Below are positions 22,905 to 36,600 of a DNA stretch of 64,000 nucleotides, one piece after another; position 1 is the stretch's first letter, and each line of letters opens with the position of its first letter. The DNA lies in contig JABAKD010000030.1 of the NCBI GenBank assembly GCA_012845835.1, positions 10,267,805-10,331,804 on the forward strand, given 5' to 3'. Source of the DNA: Undaria pinnatifida (lineage: Eukaryota > Sar > Phaeophyceae > Laminariales > Alariaceae). The position numbers and the translations under genes were made by a program. The notes under the pieces are model-generated. The model searched no databases and had not been told where the DNA came from. It worked only from the letters and a program-made list of their open reading frames with translations.

Positions 22905-23790
22905 TCCGCTCCGCGGGCGGCTGACGCCGCCCGCTACGCTCGCGCAAGGCGAGGAATAATGCAACTAAAAACATGTGTAAAGGGGGCAGCAAGAAGAGGC
23001 CCATGATTTGGTGTGAACAGCGATTTGATAATGCCAAGAGCTGCTTGTGCAGAGCAAATTGCCCTGTTGTGCTCAGCTGTGCTGTGTGCTTTTGTTACCG
23101 GTGTTACGTTCTGATCGGCAGTATGGGGGTAATTTGCGTGGGGCAAAAACAGGGGGTCGTGAAAGATCAAATACATGTAGAAAAAGAAAAAAGAGGAAAA
23201 ATAGTACTCCGTACACAACAACACGCATTATACCCGGTACTGCTCCATGTTCGGAAGAAAGCACACAGCGCAGCACGACACAGCACCGCAGCGAAGGGCA
23301 CGGCACCGCACGGCACGGCTCCGCACGGCGCTACGCTGCGCTGCTGGGCCATGTATTTTATAACTGATTTTCAAGGACGTCAGCCGTGAGTTTGACGAAT
23401 TTCAGGTCAATACTCATCTTTGCAAGCTGCGTTGTTGGTACTCGTAATATACTATATGAGTGAGTTTTTATTGGGAGGTATCTTATTTTTTGTCCACTAT
23501 GATGGTAAGTATTGGTATTTATACTTTAGGTGGGGAATTTTGAGCTAGGTAAAACATCACATTTATTGTATAAATTTATAGCCGGACTGATCTGAGCTGG
23601 GCGTGCATGTGATCCAACAGCGTAGTATCTGATTGTATATGCAAACCTGGTGTAGTAGTACCGGTATGTACTATTGGTGTTTCGTATTTGAAATTTCGAA
23701 CGAAGCTGGAAACCAAAGAAAAACTGGAAAGGTTCCGCAAGTAATATGGAAGTTGGAGCTCTGAGAGGCCAGGGATGGGCAATCCCTGAG
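22905..23790 (-). repeat. Dispersed ~0.85 kb repeat D, copy 1 (minus)
   Basis: The reverse complement aligns with 35180-36015: the blocks ggcctctcaga, acttgcggaac, cagcagcgcagcg, cgatcagaacgt and tcttggcattatcaaatcgc occur in the same order. Both end in the GC hairpin agcgtagcgggcggc. A CATCTTTGCAAGCTG fragment sits inside at 23385-23440. Confidence 0.75.
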
Positions 23791-26700
23791 AAAGACTAAG
23801 TTAAGTAAGTCTAAATAAAATGCGCTTTGAGCGGGGGGGGGGGGGGGGGGCCAGGGTATAGGCAAATACATATAAATATATATGTGGATCCACGCTATCC
23901 CCCCCCCCCCTTCACCCTCGGCCGGCCCTTTTTTTTCGTCAAAAGTATTTATTTTGAAGCATCGTCAAGCCTTGATGACGTCGTCAGTTGATCAGCAAGA
24001 TGTCGTCGAAACGATGCATTCCAACTTGAGCAAAACAATACGCCAATATGTACGCATGCATGTATGTGTAGTCAAATGTAGTCGTCAAAAGTTGACAAAA
24101 GGGTTCGCTTTAGTTTCCAAGCACTTACCACCCGTGCTCTTGGGGGTGTGGCCAGCTTCTTTCGCAAGACGAGTCTCCACAGATGGGAGATCGTCGCAGG
24201 TCACCGGTACTCTAAAACCTGTATGAACCCATAGTAAATAGACTGTAGATATAAGGCATACTAAATATTGTATGCATCAACGTATATTGGCTGTAGAATA
24301 GGCATACTATTTCTTATATATCCCTCCCTCCCGTGATCCCCCTCCCGGGGGTTTTGAGGAGCGTCTCACCGCCTGCTGGGTATCTGCGTTTCTTTCTACT
24401 GTTTTTCTTCGCGTGTTTCTGGCTCCATAGCCAGACGGTTAGAGGTGTGGGAGTGGGTTTTGAAGAGCCGCTTCTTCGACTCATGGTCTAGTTCGTAGAA
24501 CCGGAGTTTCCCCGAATCTCCCATATTTCTGCATATGCGACTCATCAGGGTGGGCTAGTGTTAAGATACGGCCTCGAAAGGCCTGTTAGTATCCGAATTG
24601 GAGATCATTTGGATGGGTTTCGTATGATAAGGTTGGCGTTTTATATTCGGGAAAGTTATGAAGTAGATCGGAGGCACGTGCCTCCGATCTCAGAAGCTAT
24701 CCCGGGCTCTGGTGGAAACGAACAAAGCTACATCTCTACGAAGGAACGAAAGTGAGTACTCTTCGAGGACCTGCTCAATTGGCAGACCTGCAGCGGACAC
24801 TCTGTGTCCCCCTCCTTCAATTTAACAGTAGCTACTGCTGGGCTTCGCTTCCGTGTGGCCGTCGTGGGGTGGTGCTGGTGCGGCAGAACTACGTCTTATT
24901 AAGTGGATATAGGGTTTAGTATAGGCATATATTATATCCTATGTAATAAAACATTAATATGTGTACTATTCCCATTCTAAATGATATATAGCCAGCCCCC
25001 CCCCCTCCCCTCGGCCGGCCCAAAATGATAAAAATGGAGCGGGGGCCTGAGGAAAATATATATATCGCCCACCCTTAGGGGGCGGGGCACGCTGACACAG
25101 CTGTTCTCCGGCGGGGCCGAGGATTTTTTCTCGCGCTTTCGGCTGCGGGGTAAGCAAGGGGGCGATGGGTACACTACGACGCATCCCTGATCCTGGCCGA
25201 GATTCGTGGCGCGTACTCTTAACATTCAAAGTCGCGGAGCGAGCGATTGTCGCAAGGGGTTGGCTTCCGCCTCGCTGAGGCGAGTAGGTGACTTGGAAAA
25301 CCCCAGCATTTTCCCTCTTTTTGGACTATTTATAAAACATCAACAGATTATTATCCGCGGTCCCCGGCCTTCGCGCCCGGTGTCGTAGCAACCCCTAGCA
25401 AGCTGAGTTCATTACACCACACCACCGGCGGTTTACGTGAAAATATCAAAAACCCATTCTAAAACCAAGATATGACGAACTCTCCCCCAGGAAAACATCC
25501 CGATATTTTTATGCCGAAAAACATCTTCCTCAGGTACGGGTTCGGAGCCCTTTAAAAGCAAAAAAACGCGCAATAGGCCGAAAAACAAAATCACCTGCGG
25601 CAAAACAGACTGATTTTCATTTCCCCGCCTATGATACGGCGAATCGGAGCCCGCACAGTCAGTTTGTTTGCATGCGGCGAAAAAAGGTGCTCCATAGGAA
25701 AAGCATGGTGCGCACCATACCTTCTGCGCGTGGTGAAAAAAAGGGATTTACGACCAAAACGCGCGCCAGCGCAACATTTCACCATCTATATTACGCCCTG
25801 GTAAATATTGCACTTACTGGAGTCTTCTTCTCGAGGACAGCTTCAAAAACCGATTTGGAGTGAACTAAAAAAATGCAAATCGGATTATCAAACTCGTGGC
25901 CTAGATATACAAACCAAAACAACTGCAAAAAATGAGTGGCATTCCCACGAGTTTGGGTTTAACCCCTTTAGAGCCCCAAAGCCCTCCCTATACTAAATTC
26001 AAGTAAATATGTCCCCCAAAAGGGTTTCCAGTTAAGGAGGCTCCCCAGGCTACGGTAGGGAGGTCACTTTTTGGGTCTTTTTTGCAGTGAGTGGCTCGAT
26101 GTCACTCGTCTTCTTCTCGAGGACAGCTTCACAACGAAACTGATGTATTATTAGTTTTTCGGCAAACGGCCGTCTACCTTAAACACGACTACGTTCAATA
26201 ATACTGTAGACAAGCAAAAAAAATCTCCCTTCTTGTATGCCTGTGGAGCCACACTCACTTCCGCCAAACGTGCAACCGGCATGCTTCGGAAACGACAAAA
26301 GGGGACTACAAAGAGGCGCTATCCTACAAGAAAATCTAATGGAGGCAACATTTCCATGCAAGCACGAACATCCTAAAAAGGGCCACCAAACCGAACCACA
26401 CAAACCCAACGCATCCAAAGGGTATCCACACCAAACAAACGAAACCAAACCATCCTAATCCGAACGAAACAGAACAAAACAAAACAAAACAAAAAACCCA
26501 ACCCTATTCTCCAACGTGAGTCGGCAAAGGCGCGCCAGCAAGAAACGTCAGGTTTATTCCGTCGCCACAGCAAGTTCTGCCGTATTCTGCTGTACCTCCC
26601 ATCACGGCCTGACGGCGCAATAACTCGCGACAAGAAAAACAAACAACGATCACCCCACGCCGGGCCTCCGCGCCACAGATATTCCAATGCACGTTTCCCG

Positions 26701-27555
26701 CGACAGCCTCGCTACCTCCCTCCCTCCCTCCCCTCCGTCCACCCTCCCCCCCCCCGTCCGGTGAGTCCTCATTTCATCACAACTAAGACGTACCTCGCGA
26801 AACGAAACACCCAAAACCGCTCCCTCCTTCCCTCCCTCCCTCCCTCCCTCCCTTCCTCGTCCGGTGACTTATCTTTTCGCCAGCACACAAAACGTGTACC
26901 TATCGACCACCCTCTCATCCCTCCACCTCTGTGACGATCTATACAACTACCGTGCAACAGGAGCCTGGTGGCACACCACATACCACCAGGTACAAGCTTC
27001 CGGTAGAACGACCTGAAAAAAAAACACGAAAGCCCGCGCCACCCACCCGCCGCCCATCCCCGTAAAAACAGTCGCTCGGCTTCTAGTACACAATTTTCGG
27101 GCGAGAGAGTCAGTCCGCAGCAGCAGCAGCAGCAGCAGCAGCTACTTCATAGTTTGGCATCTCCAAACAGAACCCGAAAAAAAAAAAAAACATGGAGCTG
27201 TTACGTTTTTTTAGTGTCGACCGCCGTGTTGCACCAGCACCAGCACCGCACTATTCACGAGAAAGGTTCGTACATACGTACGTACGGCACACGTAGTGCG
27301 TGCGTAGCCATCACTCACTGTAACCGTCACCAAAACTGAAACCGTAAGCGAAAGTCTGCACCTCCATCGTACCACAAAAACACATGGTAAGGGTAAGCAA
27401 GCACTACCCCCCCTCCTCCCCCCATCGACATTCCCTCTTCCCGTTCACTCTGTTAGTGCCTGCTTCGGGCAAACGCCCCTACCTTTCCGCGCAAGCACGA
27501 AGCCGCAAGGCTCCATCGGCACGGTGCGTATAGCTAGGGTGCCCAGACGTGTGAA
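23791..27555. other. Intergenic region between the two genes
   Basis: No gene recognised. It contains poly-G and poly-C runs with CGGCCGGCC near 23840-23930 and 24995-25020, a perfect 26-base palindrome (24665-24690), CCCT microsatellites (26715-26745 and 26820-26860), and (CAG)n at about 27118-27143. The 3' untranslated region of the MYND gene should lie just below 27556; no poly(A) signal was assigned. Confidence 0.5.
24665..24690. repeat. Perfect 26-base palindrome
   Basis: Half-site agatcggaggcac followed at once by its reverse complement gtgcctccgatct, centred on CACGTG. It could be a protein-binding site or mobile-element end; nothing adjacent decides. Confidence 0.9.
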
Positions 27556-27623
27556 TCAAGAATCCGCAAAACACTCCGATTTGTGGACCCGCCAGTCTTT
27601 CACCTGGCAGGCTTTTGAGCAGT
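27556..27623 (-). CDS. MYND gene last exon (second half of the zinc finger, stop)
   Basis: Acceptor ctacaacttcctcag/ACTGC completes Tyr. Codes YCSKACQVKDWRVHKSEC then FADS and TGA at 27558-27556. It supplies the last Cys, Cys, His and Cys ligands. Confidence 0.94.
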
Positions 27624-30600
27624 CTGAGGAAGTTGTAGAGGAGTGGAGGCACGCGAAGGAGGGAGGGGGAGAGGGGGGCAAGAATATGGCGTGGTGGGTG
27701 TGGGGCGGGCGTGATAGACATACATCCTTACAAAAATCTCGGCAAACAATTCGTCTTGGAATCACTTGATTATAAGGACCTGCTTCGCTCTCAGCGCTAC
27801 CACTCGGAATACGGCTGCCTGAACCCTCCTGTGGGGGAACCTTCCCGGCGGCTTTCTTGGCGTTACTTGCTTTCTTCGCCTTCTTCGTGTTCTTCGGGAC
27901 CACCCCAAAACAAACGTTAGAGACAAAATCTCCAGCACTGCCTCAAGATAAGTATCTCCACACCAATTTCAATTATACTTTTTCCACACTAAAATAATGT
28001 TGAAAAAAAAAGGAACCAAAATGAATATTCAAAAATCGAGTCAGAATGAAAAAAGAGTAAATCAATGAGCAAGAGAGCCGTTCCCACACTAGATGCAACA
28101 TAAAACGTGCCGATAAACATAATCAAGTACAAAAGTTTGTCCGAATACGTACGAGCACGTTTATTTTGCACGTATCATATCATACCACACGTTGTTCGTA
28201 GACTACAAGTACACGTCCATTTTGCAACGTCCGGGTTATTTTCCCAGACCGTGGAGCTCTTGGCATTTTCAAGTCGTACACTGCACCAAAATAGTGGACC
28301 TCTGTCCGAACCACGTTTTGTTTATTATGAGCTAGCGTAGCGGGCGGAAGCCGCCCGCGGAGCGAAGCGCCCTTTACGTACTTACAGACAAGCTTGATAT
28401 TTTGGGCCCTCAGCACCTATCCTGCTGGCATTGATCTCCGGAGCTCACCCCGTTGTCACAAGCCATGAACATAATCTACCCTGACCTTGGAGACATATGC
28501 ATACATTCTACAAATCCCTCGAAAAAAGGGAAACGCCGATGGGAATTGAGTCCCCGCCGTAGGCTGGCCCTACACGCTCCGCAGTAGGTTCGTTGTACCG
28601 ATTTCGCAGTAGACAGGTCCTACTGGTTCCGCAGTAGGTTGATTGTACCGACTCCGCAGTAGGTACGTCCTACTGGTTCCGCAGTACGTTGGTGCAATGA
28701 TACCGACCAATATGCGTAGAAGTAGTTGGGCAGGCTTTCCGCTGGCTTCACGTTAGAGAGCGCCTCATTGCAAAAAAAGCACATAAGGTACCCACCGCGC
28801 GACAGTGATGACCAAAATCTAATTACAAATAAACGTGACACTTCTGGGCTGCTTGAGGAGGACGCGCAATGCGGACTACATAGCGACATACCATTAGCTG
28901 TGTTCGGAGAATGAAATGCATTTGAGTGTTCCTAAATGCCAGGAACTCTTACAAGCGTGCCAGTTTGGGCGCCAAAACGACTTTGAATGACGCAACAAGG
29001 CATGCTAATATATTCAGCCAACAGAGAGGGGGCAGGAAGCAAAGAACAGCGTATTACCAGGGGGTGTCAGCACAATATCCCCGGTTATCCACGTTGAAAA
29101 AAACATGTCACCGCAAACCAACATCGTTGAAAAAAACATGTTATCGCAAGCCAACATATAGGTATTACCCCCAATACATACTCTTAATGTTTCCGAACGA
29201 AGCGGTAAATACAGATTGCAGCTGGCAGGCAGAACGCCGGAGAACGGAGCCTTCGGCAACGAACAACTCACAGTGGGCGTTCTTGCATTGCATACAGCGC
29301 TTCTTGGCGTCGCTCTTGCCGCAGGTGCTACAGGGAGGTTCCGCTGGCAGGCCTAAAGGCAGTGAAAAAGAAAAAAAGAAGAAAAGAAAAAAAAAAACAG
29401 CAAGAAGGTAACAATGAAGAAACAGACGCCAGAAAGCAAAAATAAAAGAACGACAAAACGAAGCGTGAGGGAAGATTAGAAACACAGTGAACAACGAGGC
29501 ACAAGATATTATGAAATAGATCAAATACACCTGCTAAAAAAAATCGATTCTGAAGAAGATCACATGTCACCACGATATCAATACGCATGGTTAGCAAACA
29601 CTACATTGCGGAACCGCGCCAAAAAGACGCCACGACCACCACCACCACCACCACCACTCGCGCGAGCAACAACCTAGCCTAGCCTAACCTAACCTAAACC
29701 AGCCCTACCCAACCCAACTCAACCCAACCCAACCAAACCAAACCAAACCAAACCAAACCAAACCAAACCAAACCAAACCCACCCTTCTGGACTCTCTCGA
29801 AGCGCGCCCATCCCGCGGTGGTACAGGGCATCTTGGTCATGCCGGCCTTCAACAACGTGGCGGCGGTCCTCGGGTCCACGCCCGCGAAGGGCTCGTCCTT
29901 ACGGTACCCCCTACGGTTACGGTTGGCCTTACCGTAACCGTTACCGTAACCGTAACCGTAGCCGTAACCGTTACCGTTATCGTAACCGTTACCGTAGCTG
30001 TCCTTCGTTGTCGCAGGGGGAGCTCGACCTTGTTTTCATCAAACACAATGGAGGGGCGGGCAGGCAGGCAGGTGAGAGCCACGCCTCGACAACGAAACAG
30101 AATGCGCAAAAAAAAAAACGATCATGAAACAAAGTAGAATATCGGCAAACCCGATGGAGCAGTGGGTGGGTATCGTCCCTGCTAAGGTCAATGTCGCTGT
30201 TTCAAGTCTCCCCGTGGTGATACTGGTGTCCCTGGGGACTTTTACTTGCGTAAAAACCAACTAGCGGAAAGCGCGAGGGCGTGAATCAGCAAAATTCGAT
30301 GAAAATCGACGAGCATAAAAAAGCTGACAAGAGACGAGGAATGATGAACCCTGTACGCGATAAATTTGAAGGCACGTGGCGGGGGCGAGATGGACGTTCA
30401 CCTGTGATCACGGCTTGTCCAGAAGATATCTGAGGCGAATACCCTCTTGCGAGTTGAGCTGGAAGGTAACGTGATCATTAAAAACAAACAAACAAACAGC
30501 GAAATAAATAAATAAATAAAGCAAAAATGAAAGCATCAAGCGCGAAGAGCGCCGCGGCAGGCAGGCAGGCAGGCAGGCAGGCAGGCATGTACCACGCCAC

Positions 30601-33600
30601 GTCAACAAAAAACGAGCCCCCGCCCAAAAATGAAAACAAGAGAATAAAAAAAAGGGGTTGGGTGAACAAGCGTGAAGCAGGCCGGCAGGCGGCACGCCAC
30701 GACAAACATTAAAGCGTGTGGAAAGAATCACGAAAATAAACCAAATCAAAAGAACTGAACAGAACAGAACACAACTGAATGAGGGGGAAGAGAAGCGCGA
30801 AGCAGCGAGAACACGGGTCAAAAGGAAAAACCATCAAGCATACCATACCCGTGGCCCAAATCAGGGATGAAAACGAGTTGACACTATGTATTATACAAAA
30901 AGACAAGCGCGGGCAAAAGCGCCGCCACAACCACACCCCCACCGCGGCAAGACGAGTCAGCCCGTCGCTTATCTCACCCGAGGAATCTGCTCCGCCCAGC
31001 TGACCACCACTAACACCACCACCGCCACCTCTCTCGTGCGCAGCCGTGTCAGGAGCGGACTGTAACTAAGAGAATTGAGCAAAGTTAGGGCAAGGCAGAG
31101 CGAGATAGGGTTAGTACGAGCAAGTGTTATGTCACTCGTGGCAATGCTCAAGACCGTGAAAAAGCAACAGGCACACAGAGACAGGAAGAGGAGAGAGGAG
31201 GGGGATACAGAGAGAGACATGAGGGGGATAGAGAGAGAGCAGCGTGAGGCTCATCCCGACGGCGAGCAAACATCGTACGGCACGCCTTCGCCTTGCCTAC
31301 GTCTGCCGTGTAACTGACAGGCTTCCGTGTATCGCAGGTAGGAGGGCAAGCACAACAAGCAAAGAAGAAAGTCAAGTGCCAGGTACTGGCACAACAAAAT
31401 CAACCGTGTCGCCTCTGGTTCGCCCCTGAACCCTCAACCTACTGAAACCACCATATTACTCTAACTCCAAGCACTTTGTCCCCGAAACGTGGGTGCGGTT
31501 GTCAAGGGGGTTATCAAGCCTTTCTAAGAGAATGGGTCAATTTTTTACCCCATTCCACTTCAACTTGCCTCCTCCACACCCCACTCCCTGCCTTACCCCC
31601 CCCTCCGCTCTGTGTCACCTCAACAATGCTGCCGGGGGCCCTGGTAGGTCCGCTGTAGCTGTCAGCGCGCTGGGACCACGGCTGCGGTGGGGAGCGAAAT
31701 TCGCCACAGCCCTGTCCGGTGACGCCAGGGTCGATCCAGCCTGCCGACGGCACCAGGGTGGGCAGCACCGCGCGGTACATGCTCTGCAGGAGGCCCGCCC
31801 AGGGCATGCCTCGGAGTGCGCTGGAGACGTAGTCCGGAAGGTCCTGCGGGGGCAACACCAGTAGAACAACAACAGCGGCGACGACGACGACAGCAGCCGC
31901 ATTAACAACAACAGGGCCGTGCCGCGGTATGCCGCGGTACAGATTGCAATTAATCCCAACCCAAAGAGGTATGATCAGGTATGATCAGGTATCATCGATG
32001 GAGCTTCTCAACTAATGAGCGAAGGATACCGAACCTTTTCTTTTAGATTCGACGTAAGTGTTACCAAACCATTTGTTAGATAACTGGCCCATGTCGCCGT
32101 GCATCGGGCCCAGCTTGCAATTTTGATCAATGTCCATTGTTGGGTGAGGTATCTAGAGCTTCTCGCGTGAGGAGTCTAAAGAAAATGAGGAGGTGCCCCT
32201 ACCACATCACCTTTCAACACAAGCAGTAGTACCACCAACAACGACACCAATAAACAGCAGCAACGTTAACATCAACCATAACAAGAACAAAAACAGCAAC
32301 AACAACACCTACACTAACAACAAAATCAACACCAACACCAACGCCACCAACACCAACACCAACACCAACACCACCACCAACCGCAACGGCAACAACAACC
32401 ACAACGGCAACGGCAACGGCAACACCACCAACCACAACCACAACCACAACGACAACCACAACAACAACCACAACGACAACCACAACAACCACAACAACAA
32501 CAACAACAGCAGCAGAGCAGCGCGCGCGTCCATCGATGATTGGTAGTTATGTCAATGTGCACCCCCCCTTCCCGCCCCCAGCGGTACTCCGCCTCGAAAG
32601 GGGTGCGTGGTCAATGGCCGAAGTCCTAAGGCAAGCAACAAATGAGTACGCCCCCTCCCCTCCTAAATTCCTACGTCTCGGCATTGTAGGGGTGCGAGGG
32701 TCTGCCATACGATTACGGCCATGCAGCAATGGAGCCCCCCCCCCCCATCTCTTCTTCAATTCCGCACCTTGCCAGCCCCACAGCGGCACATCGGTAACGA
32801 GTCGATCTTCCCGTTAAATCCCCACATGTCGGCCGCAGAATGCTTCGGGTTCCGGTACAGGCAGTCGGGCTGATGCCAGTAGCTCCGCCGCCCGCGCTCC
32901 ACCGCCATGGGCAGAAGGTGGTTCAGCAGATCCGTCTCGCCGTCGTGCAAACGCAAGCTGCCGCCTTTTGTTACCGCCATGAATGATTTTCGGTCGCTGC
33001 TGTCGTCGGCTGCCCAGGCCACGCACACGTCCAAAAGAAGGCATTCGTTGCTCTGGAGGGGAGAGTGGAAGGGGAAGGGGGGGGGGGGGGAAGAAGGGGG
33101 GGGGGTTTCGATGGGATTTAGGGAAGGAGGAGAGATAGTATAGTGGGGGGGGTTAGGGGAGAGAGGGACGGAGGAAAAGGCACCAAGGTGCAGGGCAATG
33201 ACTTCGTGTTTTCAAGAAACGTCGCAGAGCCTTCTCACGGCCGGGTGTACTCGGTGGGGCGGCGATCGAACGTGCTGTGAACAGCAACCACGAAAGACGT
33301 ACTGTTCCAGATACACGAACACAGGAAAAGACAACACGAAAAACAAGAAAATTCAAGGCCAAGACCAAGACCAAGACCAAGACCAAGACCAAGACCAAGA
33401 CCAAAACAATTCAAGGCCAAGACCAAGACCAAGACCAAGACCAAGGCAAGGTAAGGCAAGGCAAGGCAAGGCAGGGCAAGGCAAGGCAAGGCAAGGCAAG
33501 GCAAGGCAAGGCAAGGCAAGGCAAGGCAAGACCAAGGCAAGACCAAGGCAAGACCAAGGCAAGACCAAGGCGACACCAAGGCGACACCAAGGCAAGACCA

Positions 33601-36600
33601 AGGCAAGACCAAGGCAAGACCACGGCAAGGCCAAGGCAAGTCCAGGGCAATATCAAGGCAAGGCGAGGCATTGCAGCAGAGGCGAGGCAATCATGAGGGA
33701 GATACGTCCCCTGTGCCTGTGTGCGATCTGGGTCATGCCAGATCTGGAACGAGAGGTGAGCACTCAGCAGATGTTACTCTGCCGTTGCGGTCAAGTTTCA
33801 AGCTCCGCAGAGCTGATGACAAAAGATGCCCCACGGGCAGTAGGGTGTTCATTATTAGCGCGGTCTCGAAGAAAAGACGAAGAAGAAAGAGTGGTGCTGT
33901 TGAGTTGAGTTGAGTTGAGCTGAGTTGTAAGAGAGTGTGCGTGGTGCATGCTCGATCGATCACAGCTCAAGACCCTATGAAAGCGTACGAGCCACCTTAA
34001 AAAGCAAGCGGTGTGATTACCCCAAAAAACCTACAAAACACCTCGGGGCAACCGTAAACTCCAACCGACATTTTAGGGTTCCGCCGCAATCTACGACAGA
34101 CGATCTACCAGATTCGCATGATCCTATGATACTGCGAGGTACGTGTGTATCTGGTACTTGTGTATGATATGTACGTACATATCACGCTCCCCCCTAGTGC
34201 TGCTCCGTACCAAAGGCTAGTACCTATCCTTGACAAACCGATCAGATACTCTCTGAAAATGTATACGTACTAACTCGTTTATACCAGTCGTGTATAACAG
34301 CGCGTCATGCTGCTGCGTCCTACCACGTACGAGCTACGTGTACCTGATTACTACGTATAATATATCAACGACAGCGCACGCAATAGGTTACAATGGACTA
34401 TGTGGTACTCCGTTGTACTAGTAGCAAGGTAACTATCCTCAATAGGCAAGGCAAGGTGAGGCGAGACAAGAAAATACACAACAATGACAACGACAATATT
34501 CGGCAACAAAACGACACAACAGCAACACAGGGTTAAATACATGGTAAAGAACATTCAAAGACGCAAGCAAGCAAACAAAAACACGACGAAAAAGCGTGGT
34601 ACCGTTTTATACCGTTTTAAACGAGTCAAAGCTTACCTCATCGACAAGAACGTCTTCGACGTACAGCAGCATCCAGAAACCTGTGTCTAGCTTCAACCAC
34701 CGCCACGGCCGCTGGAACGACCAGCCGCTGCCGGCGTCATCGTCGCCACCGCCGTTGCTACCGCATTCGGCCGCTACTCCTGAATTGATAAACTACCGAG
34801 GGCAAGGAACAGCGTGGCAGAGCAAAATCAAGGAAGGGTTTGTTACTTCAAGGAGGCATGCAGGGGAGGGGAGGCATTCGTGTTTGTGTTCGTGGTTTTA
34901 GTGGAACAGTCACTGCTGTGCAGTACCGCACTAGTACAGTACAGTACAGTACAGTACAGCACAGTAAGAACGTGAGCCAGTTGTCAACTCTGTTTTCTTA
35001 TACCTGGTATAAATCACGTACCAACCATACACAAGTATACAAATTGAAACTTTACACAATACACGATTGTACGAACGCACAAAGCATTGGTACGATACAT
35101 TGCAAAACGCTGGCGCAAATCATTCCAACAACTTATAAAATAAAACTACGTATTTTCATCGTTTCGCTGAAAGTGCTCGGATGTTGCATCCCTGGCCTCT
35201 CAGAAGGTCCCACTCGGACACCGCCTCCTTTCATTACTTGCGGAACGGTCCAGCTTTTCTTTGATTTCTTCCTTCATCTTTTTTTTCGTAGTTGCACGAA
35301 ATTTCATTACACATATCACACGTCCCAGCTAGCTTGGCTCATCAGCTCAGCTCCGCTCAGCAGCGCAGCGCCGTGCAGTGCCGCGCGGTGCCGTGCCCTG
35401 CCGGACGGTACTGTGCGGTGCTGTGCCATGCTGTGCCGTCCTGCGTGCTTTGCTGTGCTTCCTCTTTCGTACATGCCAGATATCATTCGAAATATCATAC
35501 AACCGGTACTATACTGATTCACGTACCAGGTATTAATACTATGTTGTCGAATCACTCCCCAAAAAATACACTCACAGCTCAAAGCTCAGTCCAGCTACAG
35601 CTCAGCAGCGCAGCGCAGCGCCGTGCGCTGCTGTGCCTTGCCCTGCGGTGCTGTGCCGTGCTGCGCTATGCTTTTTTTCGAGCATACAGCAGTACCACGT
35701 ATCACGTGATACCAGGTACCGACCACCGGTATGTACGTGGGTACTCGTCTTTTCGCTTTCTTCATTTGGTCGTCCTCTCGGTCCTTTTTCCCCCGAAAAT
35801 TACACCCGTACTAGCGATCAGAACGTCACCTCGCCAACAAGCACACAGCACAAGGTAATCAGCTCTGCGCAAGTAGCTCTTGGCATTATCAAATCGCTAG
35901 ATGCACCAAACCATGGGCCTCTTCCTTCTGCCGCCTTTACATTTAGCTGTATTACTTCCTTGCGCGAGCGTAGCGGGCGGCGTCAGGCGCTCGCGGAGCG
36001 GAGCCCTTGTACAAACTATACAAACCATTCCCCTTTGAGATGGGGTTGACTTGATATCCCGGGGGGGTCGCAAGTCTAAAAGGGGAAACAAGGCGTTCCA
36101 ACGATTTGTATGAGCTACTGCTGTATGCTTCGTATATCTCGTATGAGATCCGACGAAGTGTGTTTGATTGTTGCATTGGACGTGAAAATGCTGTCGTGCT
36201 TCGACCTCCTGCTGTGCACCAACCACACACACCGCGGCTACGGCTCAAAGGCAAGGGCTTGAAACACGGCTGACGGTGTCATGCTGCTCTGCTGTCCTGC
36301 TGCTGTATTCCTACGACAGCAAACATTCCACGCACACATACCTATGCCATACAGAAGCGCAAAAAAACATCGTCAACATACTACTTGGAAGCACCGTCTG
36401 TGGCTACCACAGAGGAGAGAAGTCACAGCACGGCTGCTGTCGTACCGTTGCTGCCACAAGCACTGAGCCTGGAGGGCCATGAGTGATGCAGTAGCACGGC
36501 AGCAGCAGAGCGAAAAGAGACATGAAGTTATGGTTCTACGGGCCCTGCGCGGCTCGGTGAAACGAGGCAGTCGGCAGCATGTGCCTTGCTCTGTAGGTCT

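Larger units (their letters stand above)
27624..29271 (-). other. MYND gene last intron
   Basis: It contains a repeat D fragment (28163-28390) and a tandem repeat of a ~57-base unit with gttccgcagtaggtt (28565-28695). Nothing else was recognised. Confidence 0.6.
31844..32767 (-). other. MYND gene intron 15
   Basis: 32220-32520 is an imperfect AAC/CAC microsatellite. A 5S-like dispersed fragment occupies 32590-32745. Confidence 0.65.

Noticed and set aside
33198..33908. 236-codon + frame
   Set aside because: Mostly CCAAGA/GGCAA repeat translation.
34840..35517. 225-codon + frame
   Set aside because: Runs through repeat D and GTGC-rich sequence; no splice or domain support and opposite strand to the gene.
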